Of a stretch of DNA of 64,000 nt, positions 52,729 through 62,639 are shown piece by piece. The stretch is from Elusimicrobiaceae bacterium. GTDB lineage: Bacteria; Elusimicrobiota; Elusimicrobia; Elusimicrobiales; Elusimicrobiaceae. A model generated the notes under the pieces. It searched no databases and had not been told where the DNA came from. It was given only the letters and a program-made list of their open reading frames with translations. The position numbers and the translations under genes are program-made. The number at the start of each line of letters is the position of its first letter. The stretch's first letter is position 1. The stretch spans positions 62,001 to 126,000 of the forward strand of contig JAGCWX010000020.1 of the NCBI GenBank assembly GCA_017961585.1. Reading direction: 5' to 3'.

Positions 52729-55700
52729 TACTCAATCGTTACGCTTTGCGTGGCGGTACGACCAAACACGCTGGGTTCATACATTTGGCTGACCCACGCC
52801 GCCGGATACGTGTACGTTCCCGGCGAAGTAGCCGTCACCAAATAGCTAAACGTATGGGTGCCGGCCGGCAACACATCGGCAAAAGCGTAGATACGGTCGT
52901 CGTATTGTTCCACGCGGGCAAAGGACGAATTTTCCTCGTCAAGTGCTTGGGCTTGGGAGGACGACTCCGTCGCCAAATTCGTGTTGACCAACGTAAAACC
53001 AGCCGGGATGTAATCTTCGGCCGCCACAAACGTGCGGTCCGCCGCTGTTTGAATTTGCAGCGTTATTTTGTAGCGCTCGCCGGGTACGATTTTTTGAACC
53101 GGGGTTCCGGCCAAGCTGCGCAATTGGCGCGCCACGCTAAAACCGGCTTGCACCGGGGCATCATACGCCAACGGCGTATAGATTTGCGAAAGCGTATAAT
53201 ACAGCGTACCGGTCCCTTGTTTGGCAAAGGTAAAGTGCGTACTGGGCCCGCCCTGATACACTTGCGCAAACGGTACCGTAGCGGTTTTCTGCCGCAAACT
53301 GCGCCCTTGGAACGTATCGGTCAACCGGGTTTGATACGCTTGGGTAACGGTAGCGGTAAAGTTGGGTTCTTCGGATTCAAAAATCTCGTAATATTTTTGC
53401 AACGCTTGCACGGCTACGGCGTTGGTTTGCGTGTTATTCCAACGGCCTTGTGCACTCAGTTGCCCCACTAACCAGGCAGCCATTTGCGGAGCCACATCGG
53501 GCTTAAAGCCCGCCACCAACAACGCATGCAATGTATGAGCGGTAGCGGTTACATTATCGCTATGCACCCACGGGTACGTGTTGCGCTGGCTGACATAAGC
53601 CGATTCTCCGCTGTAGGTCAAATGGCTGATAAGCTGCTGCGCCAACGCCACTTTTACTTCAGGCGGGCGCTGAGTAAGCTGTGCAGCTTGCAACAAATAT
53701 GCCACGGCTTCCTGTGCTAACCCAGTGCGCGTTTGATAGAGCGTATTAAACGCACTGTCTATATTTTTGCCATAGCTGGCCAACACATACGCACTGTAAG
53801 CGCGGGCGATGTTCGTCTCTGCTGCGGCATATTCGTAAGAACGGACCGTGTGGCTGTTAAACGCATTTTCCAACCAGGCGACCGCCTTTTGCATGGATTT
53901 TTCGGGCACGGTGAAACCGGCTTGCTGGGCCTGGCGCAAGTGCTCCAAAGCATACGCAGTGACGTATGGATCCGGCGAAGAACCGGGCCAGTAGCCATAT
54001 CCGCCGCTGGCGTGCTGATAAGCAGGAATGTTGCTAATAATTTGTTGCGCTTGCTTGCGCAATTCCGCGGAGTCGGCCAATTTAAAATCACTCACCAACT
54101 GCTGGGCCGACACAACGGGCATCATCTTGGAAATTTGCTGTTCCAAACAATTGTACGGATACTCCAGCAGATACGTAAACGCACCCTTGAGTTGCAACAA
54201 CGCCGTGGAAGCCACGGAAACCACTACCCGGTTAAACGCGGCCGGATTGACGTTGGCGGGCTGGGCTGTTTTTTCATCTTTGGTATATGTGGTAGATCCG
54301 CTAACCCCCAAGGTTTGCTCTTTGCTGGGCAACGAAACTTGCAAGGTTTGTTCCACCGCGTCGCTATAGCGGCCTTGCGCGCTAAACGTAAGGCGAGCTT
54401 CGCCGGCAGATACCGCCCGGCAAGGCCATAATACTTCGCGCGATTGGCCTTTGGGCACGGTAACCGTTTGCACCAAATTGCCTACTTGCACGGCGGACCC
54501 TTGCGCTTGCGGTTGCACTTGGAATACGCCTTTTTCATCTTCGTAATTGTACAGGATAATTCCGCACGAGAACTGATCCCCCACCCGCGCAAAGCGAGGC
54601 AAGCTAGGCGTAGCCATCACCGGTTTGGAAACGGTAATGCTTTGCTGCGTGTTGCCAAATTCCGTCGGAGTAAGGGCCACCGCCATCACGCGGAACGTAG
54701 TCAAATTATCCGGCAATGTAAACGAAGCCGTTGCTTGACCCTTAGCATCGGTATGCACAGCAGCCGCGTAGAACGGAGTAAACTCAAAGCGGGAACGCAA
54801 ATCCGTCCCGGCCAGTTTACTTTGCAACGCACCGCCTCCGCCGCGGTTTTCCCCCTTCTCGCCAAAACTGCGCTGGCCGATTACGTAGGAACGGTTGTCC
54901 ATAGTGAACACGGAAAGCGGCTTAGAACCATAAAACTGCGCAAATAAATCCGGCGTTTTGTAATTGCTCAGTGCCAGCACGCCTTCATCCACCGCCATCA
55001 CTACTACTTCGGCGGGAACGGCCTTCCCGTTGACCTTGGTGTTCAGTTGTACTTGCACCGTTTCCCCGGGGCGATATTTGGTAGCGTTGGTTTTAAGCGT
55101 GGTGGTAATGCGTTTGGCATCGGGCACTACGTTTAAATTGACGTAGCCCATTTTGCCTTGCGGTTTGCCTAAATCTTCTTTATAATCGGCAGGTTTTGCC
55201 GTGCGGCCTTGCACCGCCGTTACGCTGACATACACGTTGGGCAAATAGTTGGGTTTGATGGGGACTTCTACATAATTGGTTCCGCCGGAGAATTGGGTCG
55301 TCCAGCTATCCAGCACACCTTCGCGCTCCACCGTGACCAGCACGTTGGCACTTTCATACGGGGATTCCACCCGGATGCGCGCTTTTTGCCCTACTTTGTA
55401 CTCGTTTTTATTTTGCGTGAGTTTGAGCAAATCGTCATCTTTACGCTGCCCATAGGATTGGCCTTTCCCGTGGACATACACGTCCAAGCCGCCCTTTACC
55501 GTCCGCCCGAATATATCGGCGGCGGTTAGTTCAATATAATACGAACCGGCTTCCTGCGGAGTGAACGTCAGTTTTCCGCCTTTTTGGGAAATCGTCACGG
55601 TTTGGGAAGGCAACGGCGTTACTTTCTTTTCGCTCACCCATTCCAAACGCCCGGCTAGCCCCACTTTACGCACGCTGAAATATTCTTCCCGATACAGTTG

Positions 55701-58307
55701 CGCGGTAGCGGTAGTTTGGGTGGGTTTGCCTTGCGGCGTAACGGCCACCAAGTCAATCTCTACCGGCTGACCGGCTTCGTACGAATCTTTGACGGCTTTA
55801 GCCCCCACATACAAATCAGCCGGGTGCACCAGCACCGAGGTCCGCTTGAACAAATTCTGACGGGCAGGCGATTGGATATCCACCTCTGCATAGACCAACA
55901 CCGGCAATTGTGTTTGCGGCATTTGCGCCGTGAATTGAAGCGCACCGTGCGCGTCTAATTCGCCCGAGCCGCTGGCCAAAAGTTTATCCTCTTGCGTGGA
56001 TTCGTTGCGGCGCAAGAAGTACGGGATAAATGTGTATTTATCGTACCCTTTAGGACTAAACGAAGTGGGTTCTTGGCGCAACGTCCATTTGGTTTTGGCC
56101 CCGGCAAGCGGTGCCCCAAAATAATACTGAGCCGACGTTGAGAACGTGGCTTTTTCCACTGCTAAATAATGCGTAGCACCGGCGCGCAAATCAATATTAA
56201 ATTCGGCCTGTTTGACGGCTTCCACCTGGAAAGAAGCGTACGCCAACGGTTCTTGTTGCTCTTTGCCGGCCGGAATAAAAGAGGCCTCCCAATATCCGGT
56301 AGCCGCCGTGGCCGGGATGTCAAAGCTGGCATCAAACGTACCCCACGCCGGGGATACGGAAACGGTTTTGGCAAACACTTCTTCGCCGCGTGAATCGGTT
56401 ATTTTCAGTTTGCCTTGCTGCACCAAAGGCAAGTGCCAAGAGCCATCCTTGAGTTGGCGCAACACGCCTTTGACGTACACGGTTTCCTGTGGGCGATAGA
56501 TACCGCGCTCGGTGAATACATATCCGTGCAACGTTTGTGCGGCGGGGTTATATTCGTAATCCACGTTAAACCGCCAGGGCTCTAAGCCGTTATTCCACAA
56601 GTTGCTCACCACTGCATCGCCCCCGGCACTGGTTACAAAAGCATACAACGCCGGTTGCCCCCACTTGGCATCGGGCACGTCCAGCTTGCCCCATCCGGGA
56701 GCCAATACCATACCGTCTGCGTTGGTGGTGCCTTGCCAAACCACTTTATTATCTTTGCCGCGCAGTTCCACGTGCATATTGGCCAAGGGTTGCCCGGTTT
56801 TAAGGGACGTGGTCCAAATCAAAATCGTATCGGCCGAGGTTTTAAACGTGACCCCTACATCGGTGATGTTATCGGTGGACGAGAGCCAGCAATCTTCGTT
56901 TTGGTTGGGCCGTTTGATTTTAAATTGGCTAAAGATAATACTTTGCGTGGCCGTGGGATTAAAGCGCGATAAATCAACATACGTTTTGTAGGTTTTATCC
57001 TTCACATCTTTAAACGTATAATCGCCGGAGAAAACCGTCTGCGCTAACGGTTTTTTGGCACAGTACGAACTATCTTTTTCATGGAACGGAATAAAATTCT
57101 CTTTGCTAAAGCGCGCCGCTTCCAACGGCAAGGAAGGAATATTCATCAGCTCCACCGGCAAGCGGGCGGGCAAGTAACTTTCCAACACGCCCACGCCGTC
57201 GGCCGAGAAATCCACCGCCGGGCAGTAGCCGTCGTTTTGAAGGGTGAAAGAATAATCTTGCGTCAACACGTTGTTGTAAATGTCGCGCATGCCTTTGCGC
57301 AAGGTTACTTGCACGGGTTGGTGCGCCTGCAAGCGGATGAACGAAAGCGGCATGCTAAAGTACGCTTCCCCGGTTTTCGGGTCGGAAAAGGCATCCCCTA
57401 CCGATTGTTTTTCACGTTCCAAAAGCTCTTGTTTGGCGGCAGTAGGTTGCACCTCCAAATGGCTCCACATTTCCTGTTTGCGCACCGGCGTTGAAAAACG
57501 AATCGCCGGCGTGAACGGCAAGCACCCGGTGGAAATTACTTTTTCCACGGTAAGGGCGGGGTACGTGTAGAAAACCATTTGGTACGTTTTTTCCATACCG
57601 ACAGTTCCCGTTTGAGCCGGCAAACCCTTTTCCAAAGTAAGGGTATATTTTTGCCCCATTTTTAAGGGCTCAACCGGACGCACGGCAAACAAGTTTTGTT
57701 TTTCTTCCTTGGATAGGTACGAAAAATTCTGCTTGATTTCCGCTTCGCTGGGCGTGCTTAGTTCCACAGCCACCGTATGCTGAGGCGAGCTTAATTTTAC
57801 AAACCGCCCGGCCCGGGTAAGCGACAGCGGCATAGACGTAAGTACATATAAAGTAGGCGTTAGGTTGATCCAGTGTTCCTGGTCATAAGGCCACACGGCA
57901 AGCACACGCGGTACTTGCGTTTGGAACGAAAACGTATACGCCTGCGCTAATTTTTGCCCGGATACTTTAGAGGTAAATCCTTGCGGAATGGTAACGGTAA
58001 ATTGTTGGGCGGCGGGCCAATTGGCGGCCGGTTCAAACGTTAAGGTTTGCGTACCGTTAAAGCGGCACGTCCCTTCCACACGCGGGGTGATGGTCAGCGG
58101 GCAATCCTTGGAAGCAAACTGACTTTCTTCCCCCAGCGCGACCACGGGCTGATTAAAATGCACGTTAATTTCCTGGCGGCCCATTTCCCCTTGCTGACCC
58201 TTGGGCGCGGCGGAAAGTACTTTTAACGCGGGCGCGGCAGCATTGGCTTGCACCGCGGCAACTAAAACGAGTAAAGCAACAACAACCCTGTTTGTGTGTA
58301 ATTTCAT
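52728..58307 (-). CDS. Bacterial alpha-2-macroglobulin with intact thioester
   Basis: 1859 residues. Signal peptide (RVVVALLVLVAAVQANA) with no lipobox Cys, so the protein should be soluble in the periplasm, whereas E. coli ECAM is lipidated. N-terminal MG-type domains with many beta segments, central alpha-2-macroglobulin family core (YVFTERGIYRPQETVYVKG; DNLTTFRVMAVALTP), and the thioester motif CLEQ in YPYNCLEQQ (Cys about residue 1387, bases 54138-54149). It traps proteases entering the periplasm, covalently through the thioester. Partner PbpC repairs peptidoglycan. GGGAGA precedes the ATG. Confidence 0.93.
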   Translation of the reverse strand: MKLHTNRVVVALLVLVAAVQANAAAPALKVLSAAPKGQQGEMGRQEINVHFNQPVVALGEESQFASKDCPLTITPRVEGTCRFNGTQTLTFEPAANWPAAQQFTVTIPQGFTSKVSGQKLAQAYTFSFQTQVPRVLAVWPYDQEHWINLTPTLYVLTSMPLSLTRAGRFVKLSSPQHTVAVELSTPSEAEIKQNFSYLSKEEKQNLFAVRPVEPLKMGQKYTLTLEKGLPAQTGTVGMEKTYQMVFYTYPALTVEKVISTGCLPFTPAIRFSTPVRKQEMWSHLEVQPTAAKQELLEREKQSVGDAFSDPKTGEAYFSMPLSFIRLQAHQPVQVTLRKGMRDIYNNVLTQDYSFTLQNDGYCPAVDFSADGVGVLESYLPARLPVELMNIPSLPLEAARFSKENFIPFHEKDSSYCAKKPLAQTVFSGDYTFKDVKDKTYKTYVDLSRFNPTATQSIIFSQFKIKRPNQNEDCWLSSTDNITDVGVTFKTSADTILIWTTSLKTGQPLANMHVELRGKDNKVVWQGTTNADGMVLAPGWGKLDVPDAKWGQPALYAFVTSAGGDAVVSNLWNNGLEPWRFNVDYEYNPAAQTLHGYVFTERGIYRPQETVYVKGVLRQLKDGSWHLPLVQQGKLKITDSRGEEVFAKTVSVSPAWGTFDASFDIPATAATGYWEASFIPAGKEQQEPLAYASFQVEAVKQAEFNIDLRAGATHYLAVEKATFSTSAQYYFGAPLAGAKTKWTLRQEPTSFSPKGYDKYTFIPYFLRRNESTQEDKLLASGSGELDAHGALQFTAQMPQTQLPVLVYAEVDIQSPARQNLFKRTSVLVHPADLYVGAKAVKDSYEAGQPVEIDLVAVTPQGKPTQTTATAQLYREEYFSVRKVGLAGRLEWVSEKKVTPLPSQTVTISQKGGKLTFTPQEAGSYYIELTAADIFGRTVKGGLDVYVHGKGQSYGQRKDDDLLKLTQNKNEYKVGQKARIRVESPYESANVLVTVEREGVLDSWTTQFSGGTNYVEVPIKPNYLPNVYVSVTAVQGRTAKPADYKEDLGKPQGKMGYVNLNVVPDAKRITTTLKTNATKYRPGETVQVQLNTKVNGKAVPAEVVVMAVDEGVLALSNYKTPDLFAQFYGSKPLSVFTMDNRSYVIGQRSFGEKGENRGGGGALQSKLAGTDLRSRFEFTPFYAAAVHTDAKGQATASFTLPDNLTTFRVMAVALTPTEFGNTQQSITVSKPVMATPSLPRFARVGDQFSCGIILYNYEDEKGVFQVQPQAQGSAVQVGNLVQTVTVPKGQSREVLWPCRAVSAGEARLTFSAQGRYSDAVEQTLQVSLPSKEQTLGVSGSTTYTKDEKTAQPANVNPAAFNRVVVSVASTALLQLKGAFTYLLEYPYNCLEQQISKMMPVVSAQQLVSDFKLADSAELRKQAQQIISNIPAYQHASGGYGYWPGSSPDPYVTAYALEHLRQAQQAGFTVPEKSMQKAVAWLENAFNSHTVRSYEYAAAETNIARAYSAYVLASYGKNIDSAFNTLYQTRTGLAQEAVAYLLQAAQLTQRPPEVKVALAQQLISHLTYSGESAYVSQRNTYPWVHSDNVTATAHTLHALLVAGFKPDVAPQMAAWLVGQLSAQGRWNNTQTNAVAVQALQKYYEIFESEEPNFTATVTQAYQTRLTDTFQGRSLRQKTATVPFAQVYQGGPSTHFTFAKQGTGTLYYTLSQIYTPLAYDAPVQAGFSVARQLRSLAGTPVQKIVPGERYKITLQIQTAADRTFVAAEDYIPAGFTLVNTNLATESSSQAQALDEENSSFARVEQYDDRIYAFADVLPAGTHTFSYLVTATSPGTYTYPAAWVSQMYEPSVFGRTATQSVTIE

Positions 58308-58327
58308 AAAATTCTCCCTTACTTTTT

Positions 58328-58333
58328 ATTGTA
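58328..58333 (-). promoter_or_regulatory. -10 box of the alpha-2-macroglobulin gene
   Basis: TACAAT on the minus strand, 20 bases before the ATG; -35 not clear. Confidence 0.45.
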
Positions 58334-58378
58334 ACATTTTAAATGCTTTTGCATAGGGACTATATCCCCCCAATTTAG

Positions 58379-58384
58379 TAAAAT
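58379..58384 (+). promoter_or_regulatory. -10 box six bases before the MATE start codon
   Basis: TAAAAT, then ATAAGT and ATG at 58391; no ribosome binding site, predicted leaderless. Confidence 0.5.
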
Positions 58385-58390
58385 ATAAGT

Positions 58391-59764
58391 ATGTCGGCAC
58401 AAGCACAAACCTTAAAAAACCCATTTAAAGACAAAAAGCTCTCCAAACTTTTGTTTAAATACTCCGCCCCCGCCGTGGCGGGGATGTTTGTCAACGCGCT
58501 GTTTAACATCATCTCGCGTATTTACGTGGGGCAGGATGTAGGCGCGGTGGGGATTGCCGCGATTACGGTCATTTTCCCCATTGGGCTTCTTTATATGGGA
58601 TTTAGCGCGCTCATTGGGATTGGCAGCAACTCACTCTTTTCCATCCGCTTGGGCGAGAAACGCCACGACGAGGCCCTGCGCGTGATGGGCAACGGGTTTA
58701 TTTTGCTGATCATCATGGCGGGATTTGTTACGTCCATTAGCTACCTGTTTCTGGACAAACTACTTTTATTTTGCGGCGCAGACGAAGTGATTTTGCCTTA
58801 TTCCCGCGAATATGCTTTGTGGGCCTTCCCGGGATATTTTGTGTTTGCAATCGGCGCGGGGATGAACCACTTTATCCGCTCGTCCGGCCGCCCCAAAACA
58901 GCTATGGCCACGCAATTTATCGGCGCGTTTATCAACTTGATTGCCGCCCCGCTTTTCATTTTTAAAATGGGATTAGGCATTAAAGGGGCCGCGCTGGCCA
59001 CCGTGTGCGGGCAAGTGATTTCGTTTAGCTGGGTGATGTATTGCTTGACGGGGCACCGCTCTGTTTATCGCCTGATGTGGCGCAATTTTAAACTCAAATT
59101 GCAAATTGTGCTGGATGTAGTAGCTATCGGGTTTTCGCAATTTGCGTTTCAAATGGCAACGGGGATTCTAAACGTAATTTTGAACCACGCGCTGCTTAAG
59201 TACGGCGGCAACTTGGCTATTTCCGCCATGGGCGTGGCACTGAGCGTAAATACCATTATCATTATGCCGACGATGGGCCTCTCGCAAGGGGCACAACCGC
59301 TTATTGGCTACAACCACGGCGCACGCAAGTACACCACTTCTATCCAAACGCTGAAAATGGCAATGCGCTGGGGAATCTTGGTAACCACGGTGGGATTTAT
59401 TATCTTGGAAGTTTTTGCCCGGCCGATTGCCGCTATTTTCAACGGGCAGGACGCCGCCCTCATTGATATGGCCAGCCGCGTGATCCGCATTGTAAATATT
59501 TTCTTGCCGATTGTGCCGCTGCAAATGATGGCCACCACGTTCTTCCAGGCAATCAATCAACCGCTTAAGGCAGCATTGCTAAGTTTATCGCGGCAAATTT
59601 TGTTGGTGATTCCGCTGGTGCTGATTTTGCCACTGTTTTGGGAGTTGGACGGCGTGTTCTTTGCGCCGGTGGTGGCGGACGGCGTTTCCACGTTGCTAGC
59701 CGTGGTGCTGCTGAAACACTTTTTCAATCAGCACGGCCAAACCGTATTCTTCAAGAAAAAATAA
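58391..59764 (+). CDS. MATE family efflux transporter
   Basis: 457 residues with twelve helices: FKYSAPAVAGMFVNALFN, GIAAITVIFPIGLL, and GLSQGAQPLIGYNHGARKY, the second-half signature of DinF/NorM-like transporters. The sequence differs clearly from the other MATE protein at 37328, so this is not a recent duplicate. Its stop codon is separated by only two bases from the stop of converging nadB, with no terminator between them. Confidence 0.9.
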   Translation: MSAQAQTLKNPFKDKKLSKLLFKYSAPAVAGMFVNALFNIISRIYVGQDVGAVGIAAITVIFPIGLLYMGFSALIGIGSNSLFSIRLGEKRHDEALRVMGNGFILLIIMAGFVTSISYLFLDKLLLFCGADEVILPYSREYALWAFPGYFVFAIGAGMNHFIRSSGRPKTAMATQFIGAFINLIAAPLFIFKMGLGIKGAALATVCGQVISFSWVMYCLTGHRSVYRLMWRNFKLKLQIVLDVVAIGFSQFAFQMATGILNVILNHALLKYGGNLAISAMGVALSVNTIIIMPTMGLSQGAQPLIGYNHGARKYTTSIQTLKMAMRWGILVTTVGFIILEVFARPIAAIFNGQDAALIDMASRVIRIVNIFLPIVPLQMMATTFFQAINQPLKAALLSLSRQILLVIPLVLILPLFWELDGVFFAPVVADGVSTLLAVVLLKHFFNQHGQTVFFKKK

Positions 59765-59766
59765 TT

Positions 59767-61317
59767 TTATTTTGCGTCGCTTAGATAGTGGCAACCCACA
59801 CTGCGTTTGTTTTGCAACGCGGCGTAGGCAATCAACAAGGCGGTGCGTACCCCGTTGCGCAGGTCAATAAGTTCCTGGCAGGGTTGCGTGCCTTTGTAGA
59901 AAACGTCAATCTCGTTATGCAAGTGGCGCAAGATTTTCTCGGCCCGCTCCAAATGTTTTTGGCTGCGGATGAGCCCCACGTAATTCCACATGGTGCTGCG
60001 CAGGGTGGCCAAATCTTGCTTAATCAAATTGACGTCGGGCATTTGATTGGGGATGACCCACTCTTTAGGTGTAGGAATATGGAAATTTTGCGTTTCAATA
60101 TCTTTGGCGTCCGCTTGCGCGCACAAGTATCCCATCGCCACGGCTTCTAATAAAGAAGTGCTGGCCAAGCGGTTGGCCCCGTGATAGCCGGTGCAGGCCG
60201 TCTCGCCGATGGCGTTCAAATTTAAAATGTTGGTACGCCCGGCTGGGGTGGCGTAAATACCACCGCAAAAATAGTGCGCGGCCGGCACCACCGGCACGGG
60301 AACTTTTGTCATATCAAAGCCGCCTTCCAAACATTTTTTATAAATGGCCGGGAAACGTTCCTTGGTTTCCTGCGCGGGGTTGGCGGTAATATCCAAATAC
60401 ACACAATCGTGCGAAGTTTTGAGGCGTTCTTCTTCAATGGCGCGGGCCACAATATCGCGCGGGGCCAAATCTTTAAGCGGGTGATAGTGCTCCATAAAAG
60501 CTTCGCCCTGGCTATTGCGCAAGACAGCACCTTCCCCGCGTAGTGCCTCGGAAAGCAAGAAACTTTTACCCTTGGCAAACACGGTAGGATGAAATTGCAC
60601 AAACTCCATATTCATCACACGCGCACCCACGCGGTAGGCCATGGCAATGCCGTGGCCGTAGGCGTGATCGGCATTGGTGGTATGCAAATACAGTTGCCCC
60701 ACACCGCCGGTGGCTAAAATGGTTTTCTTGGCGGTAACGGCAAACACTTCGCCGGTTTTATTATCCAGCACGTACGCGCCAAACACCGTCAAAGGGTAGT
60801 AGCGGTCCATCAAATTGGTAGAACTGTGCGAAAGGGTAAGTAAATCAATCGCGCTGCAATTTTCTTTTACGATAACTTGCGGATTTTCGCGCACGGCGGC
60901 CTGAATGGTGCTAAGCATGGCGTGGCCGGTGGTATCTTTGGAATAAATGATACGGTTTTTGCGGTGAGCACCCTCGCGCGTGAAGCGAAGCTGGTTGTTT
61001 TCGTCGCGGTCAAAAGGCACGGTCAAATCGTGCAGGAAAATTTCTTCCACTGCTTGGCAGCCGGCGGCGGAAAGTTCGCGCACGGCCAAATCGTTGCACA
61101 TATGGGCGGTGGCCAGTTGCACGTCTTCCAGCAGGTCCGCCATTTGCAATTGCGGTTCATACACAATGCCGCCTTGGGCCAAATCACTATTGGCTTGGGG
61201 CATTTCGCCACAGCAAAGCAGCATGGTTTGCAAGCCCTGTTTAGCGGCTTGATGGGCGTATACACACCCGGCAATCCCGGCACCGATGACCAGACAATCC
61301 GTATCTAATACTTTCAT
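59767..61317 (-). CDS. nadB: L-aspartate oxidase
   Basis: 516 residues. FAD-binding start DCLVIGAGIAGCVYAHQAAK, substrate region with NSDLAQGG and RYPLTV-like loops, VPAAHYFCGGIYATPAGRTN and the C-terminal three-helix domain. Oxidises aspartate to iminoaspartate in NAD synthesis. nadA and nadC are not in this window. TATAAT ends exactly six bases before the ATG and no ribosome binding site is present, so the mRNA should be leaderless. Succinate dehydrogenase flavoprotein is excluded by the NadB-type ends. Confidence 0.93.
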   Translation of the reverse strand: MKVLDTDCLVIGAGIAGCVYAHQAAKQGLQTMLLCCGEMPQANSDLAQGGIVYEPQLQMADLLEDVQLATAHMCNDLAVRELSAAGCQAVEEIFLHDLTVPFDRDENNQLRFTREGAHRKNRIIYSKDTTGHAMLSTIQAAVRENPQVIVKENCSAIDLLTLSHSSTNLMDRYYPLTVFGAYVLDNKTGEVFAVTAKKTILATGGVGQLYLHTTNADHAYGHGIAMAYRVGARVMNMEFVQFHPTVFAKGKSFLLSEALRGEGAVLRNSQGEAFMEHYHPLKDLAPRDIVARAIEEERLKTSHDCVYLDITANPAQETKERFPAIYKKCLEGGFDMTKVPVPVVPAAHYFCGGIYATPAGRTNILNLNAIGETACTGYHGANRLASTSLLEAVAMGYLCAQADAKDIETQNFHIPTPKEWVIPNQMPDVNLIKQDLATLRSTMWNYVGLIRSQKHLERAEKILRHLHNEIDVFYKGTQPCQELIDLRNGVRTALLIAYAALQNKRSVGCHYLSDAK

Positions 61318-61323
61318 AGTTAC

Positions 61324-61329
61324 ATTATA
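61324..61329 (-). promoter_or_regulatory. -10 box six bases before nadB
   Basis: TATAAT (61329-61324) then GTAACT and ATG on the minus strand. The -35 region falls next to the terminator of the upstream pseudopilin gene. Confidence 0.6.
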
Positions 61330-61350
61330 TAATTTTTAAGTCCGCAAAAA

Positions 61351-61371
61351 AGCCGCCCGGGTGGGGCGGCT
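61351..61371 (-). terminator. Terminator of pseudopilin 5
   Basis: AGCCGCCC/GGGCGGCT stem with five-base loop, followed on the minus strand by TTTTTT. Confidence 0.85.
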
Positions 61372-61393
61372 TGAAAAAGCTATGACTTGTATT

Positions 61394-61975
61394 TTATTTT
61401 ATCCGGGTACACGCATAGTAATCTTGCCCGGACGGTACGGAACAATTGAGATATCCCACGGCTTGGCAGAACTCAGGTCCTCTAGCTTTCTTAATTACAC
61501 AACGGATATCATCTTTAAAGCTTTGATTTCCTCCAATTCTTACAGAAGGGTTCAGCCACAACTGATAGGTTTTGGTCCAATCATCCCCGCGGACAACGTG
61601 TAAAACCCCATCATTGGGAAATTCTATTTTGAAATGTTTTGTTTTAATGCAACGGAGGTCACCCTCGTTGCAAGGCGTGGAATGAGGAATTTCAATATCC
61701 AAAGAAGAAAGGGGCGGCGTCCAAATAGCAGTTCCGTTGCTGGAAGTATATTGACAACTGTCCTTTGTCGGATTTTCTAACATACGCTCGTGGCACCATC
61801 TAGCGTAAGATTCGGCAATCGCTATTCCTAACGCTTCTCCCTCGCGAAAGCGGGCCTGCTCTACCGATTTATTGTAATACCCTACCCCCAAGATGGACAA
61901 CATCCCGACAATGATAACTACCGCTAACAATTCCGCCAGCGTAAAACCGGCACTTATTTTTTGATATCGTTTCAT
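61394..61975 (-). CDS. Type IV pilin-like protein (pseudopilin) 5
   Basis: 193 residues, MKRYQKISAGFTLAELLAVV with a nine-residue basic leader, cleavage after Gly and Glu5 of the mature chain. The helix ends VGYYNKSVEQARFREGEA, the most divergent of the six. The C-terminal region is Cys-rich (SCQYTS, TPCNEGDLRC, DIRCVIK, NCSVPS, YACTR). ATG at 61975 has GAGG upstream; GTG at 61987 is rejected. Divergent from pseudopilin 6. Confidence 0.87.
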   Translation of the reverse strand: MKRYQKISAGFTLAELLAVVIIVGMLSILGVGYYNKSVEQARFREGEALGIAIAESYARWCHERMLENPTKDSCQYTSSNGTAIWTPPLSSLDIEIPHSTPCNEGDLRCIKTKHFKIEFPNDGVLHVVRGDDWTKTYQLWLNPSVRIGGNQSFKDDIRCVIKKARGPEFCQAVGYLNCSVPSGQDYYACTRIK

Positions 61976-61995
61976 AAAACACCTCACTATTTATT

Positions 61996-62023
61996 ATTAT
62001 AGCGTTTTTTGGCACACTTGCAA
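61996..62023 (-). promoter_or_regulatory. Promoter of pseudopilin 5
   Basis: Minus strand TTGCAA (62023-62018), 16-bp spacer, TATAAT (62001-61996). Confidence 0.65.
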
Positions 62024-62061
62024 GGGGTTTATTGAAAAATAGATCAATTATCAGCCAACTA

Positions 62062-62090
62062 TTGCAAAATGTGCGAAAAACCGTTATACT
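62062..62090 (+). promoter_or_regulatory. Promoter of pseudopilin 6
   Basis: TTGCAA (62062-62067), 17-bp spacer, TATACT (62085-62090). Confidence 0.7.
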
Positions 62091-62109
62091 ACTTGTATAG
62101 GAGATTTTT

Positions 62110-62580
62110 ATGAAATTTAGAAAAGGTTTTACTTTAATAGAATTGTTGACCGTAGTCTTGATTTTAAGCGTTTTGACGGCCATTGCCGTACCCCAATACC
62201 ACAAAGCCGTCAAACGTGCGCAAGCTGCCAACATGCTCATCAATTTACGGGCCTTGTTTGATTCCACCAAACGTTATTACGCCGAAGCCGGAGTTTGGCC
62301 AACCGCACTTAACAATTTAGACGTAAAATTGTTAGTTAATTCCAACTCCACTAACCAATCCGGCGAGTTTTTATATACGTTTGATGGCACCAATCGGTCC
62401 CTCAACGCGTGCCAGGTGGACGGCACCGGCAACTGTCTATACACTTTAAAAGTGTATTACAGACTGGGAACCGAGCGCGACGTTTATACTTGCCAAGCCA
62501 ACGTAGCCAAATATCAGTTTGTATGCGAATCGCTGGGAAATACTACGATAAACGGCGAGACAAAAATCAGCGCAGATTAA
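62110..62580 (+). CDS. Type IV pilin-like protein (pseudopilin) 6
   Basis: 156 residues, MKFRKGFTLIELLTVVLILS, with cleavage after Gly6. The helix ends AVPQYHKAVKRAQAANML. Four Cys in the C-terminal half (ACQVDGTGNC, YTCQAN, FVCES). AGGAG precedes the ATG. Single-gene unit with its own promoter and terminator. Confidence 0.88.
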   Translation: MKFRKGFTLIELLTVVLILSVLTAIAVPQYHKAVKRAQAANMLINLRALFDSTKRYYAEAGVWPTALNNLDVKLLVNSNSTNQSGEFLYTFDGTNRSLNACQVDGTGNCLYTLKVYYRLGTERDVYTCQANVAKYQFVCESLGNTTINGETKISAD

Positions 62581-62602
62581 ACGCTTTTTGCAAACACTTA
62601 AA

Positions 62603-62639
62603 AGAAACGCTAACGGTAAGTTAGCGTTTCTTTTTTTTC
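62603..62639. terminator. Terminator overlapping the helicase stop codon
   Basis: 12-bp stem AGAAACGCTAAC/GTTAGCGTTTCT, five-base loop, then a T run. The helicase stop codon (62621-62623) and last Arg codon lie in the right arm, so the T run is also the poly-Lys coding strand complement. Confidence 0.8.
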
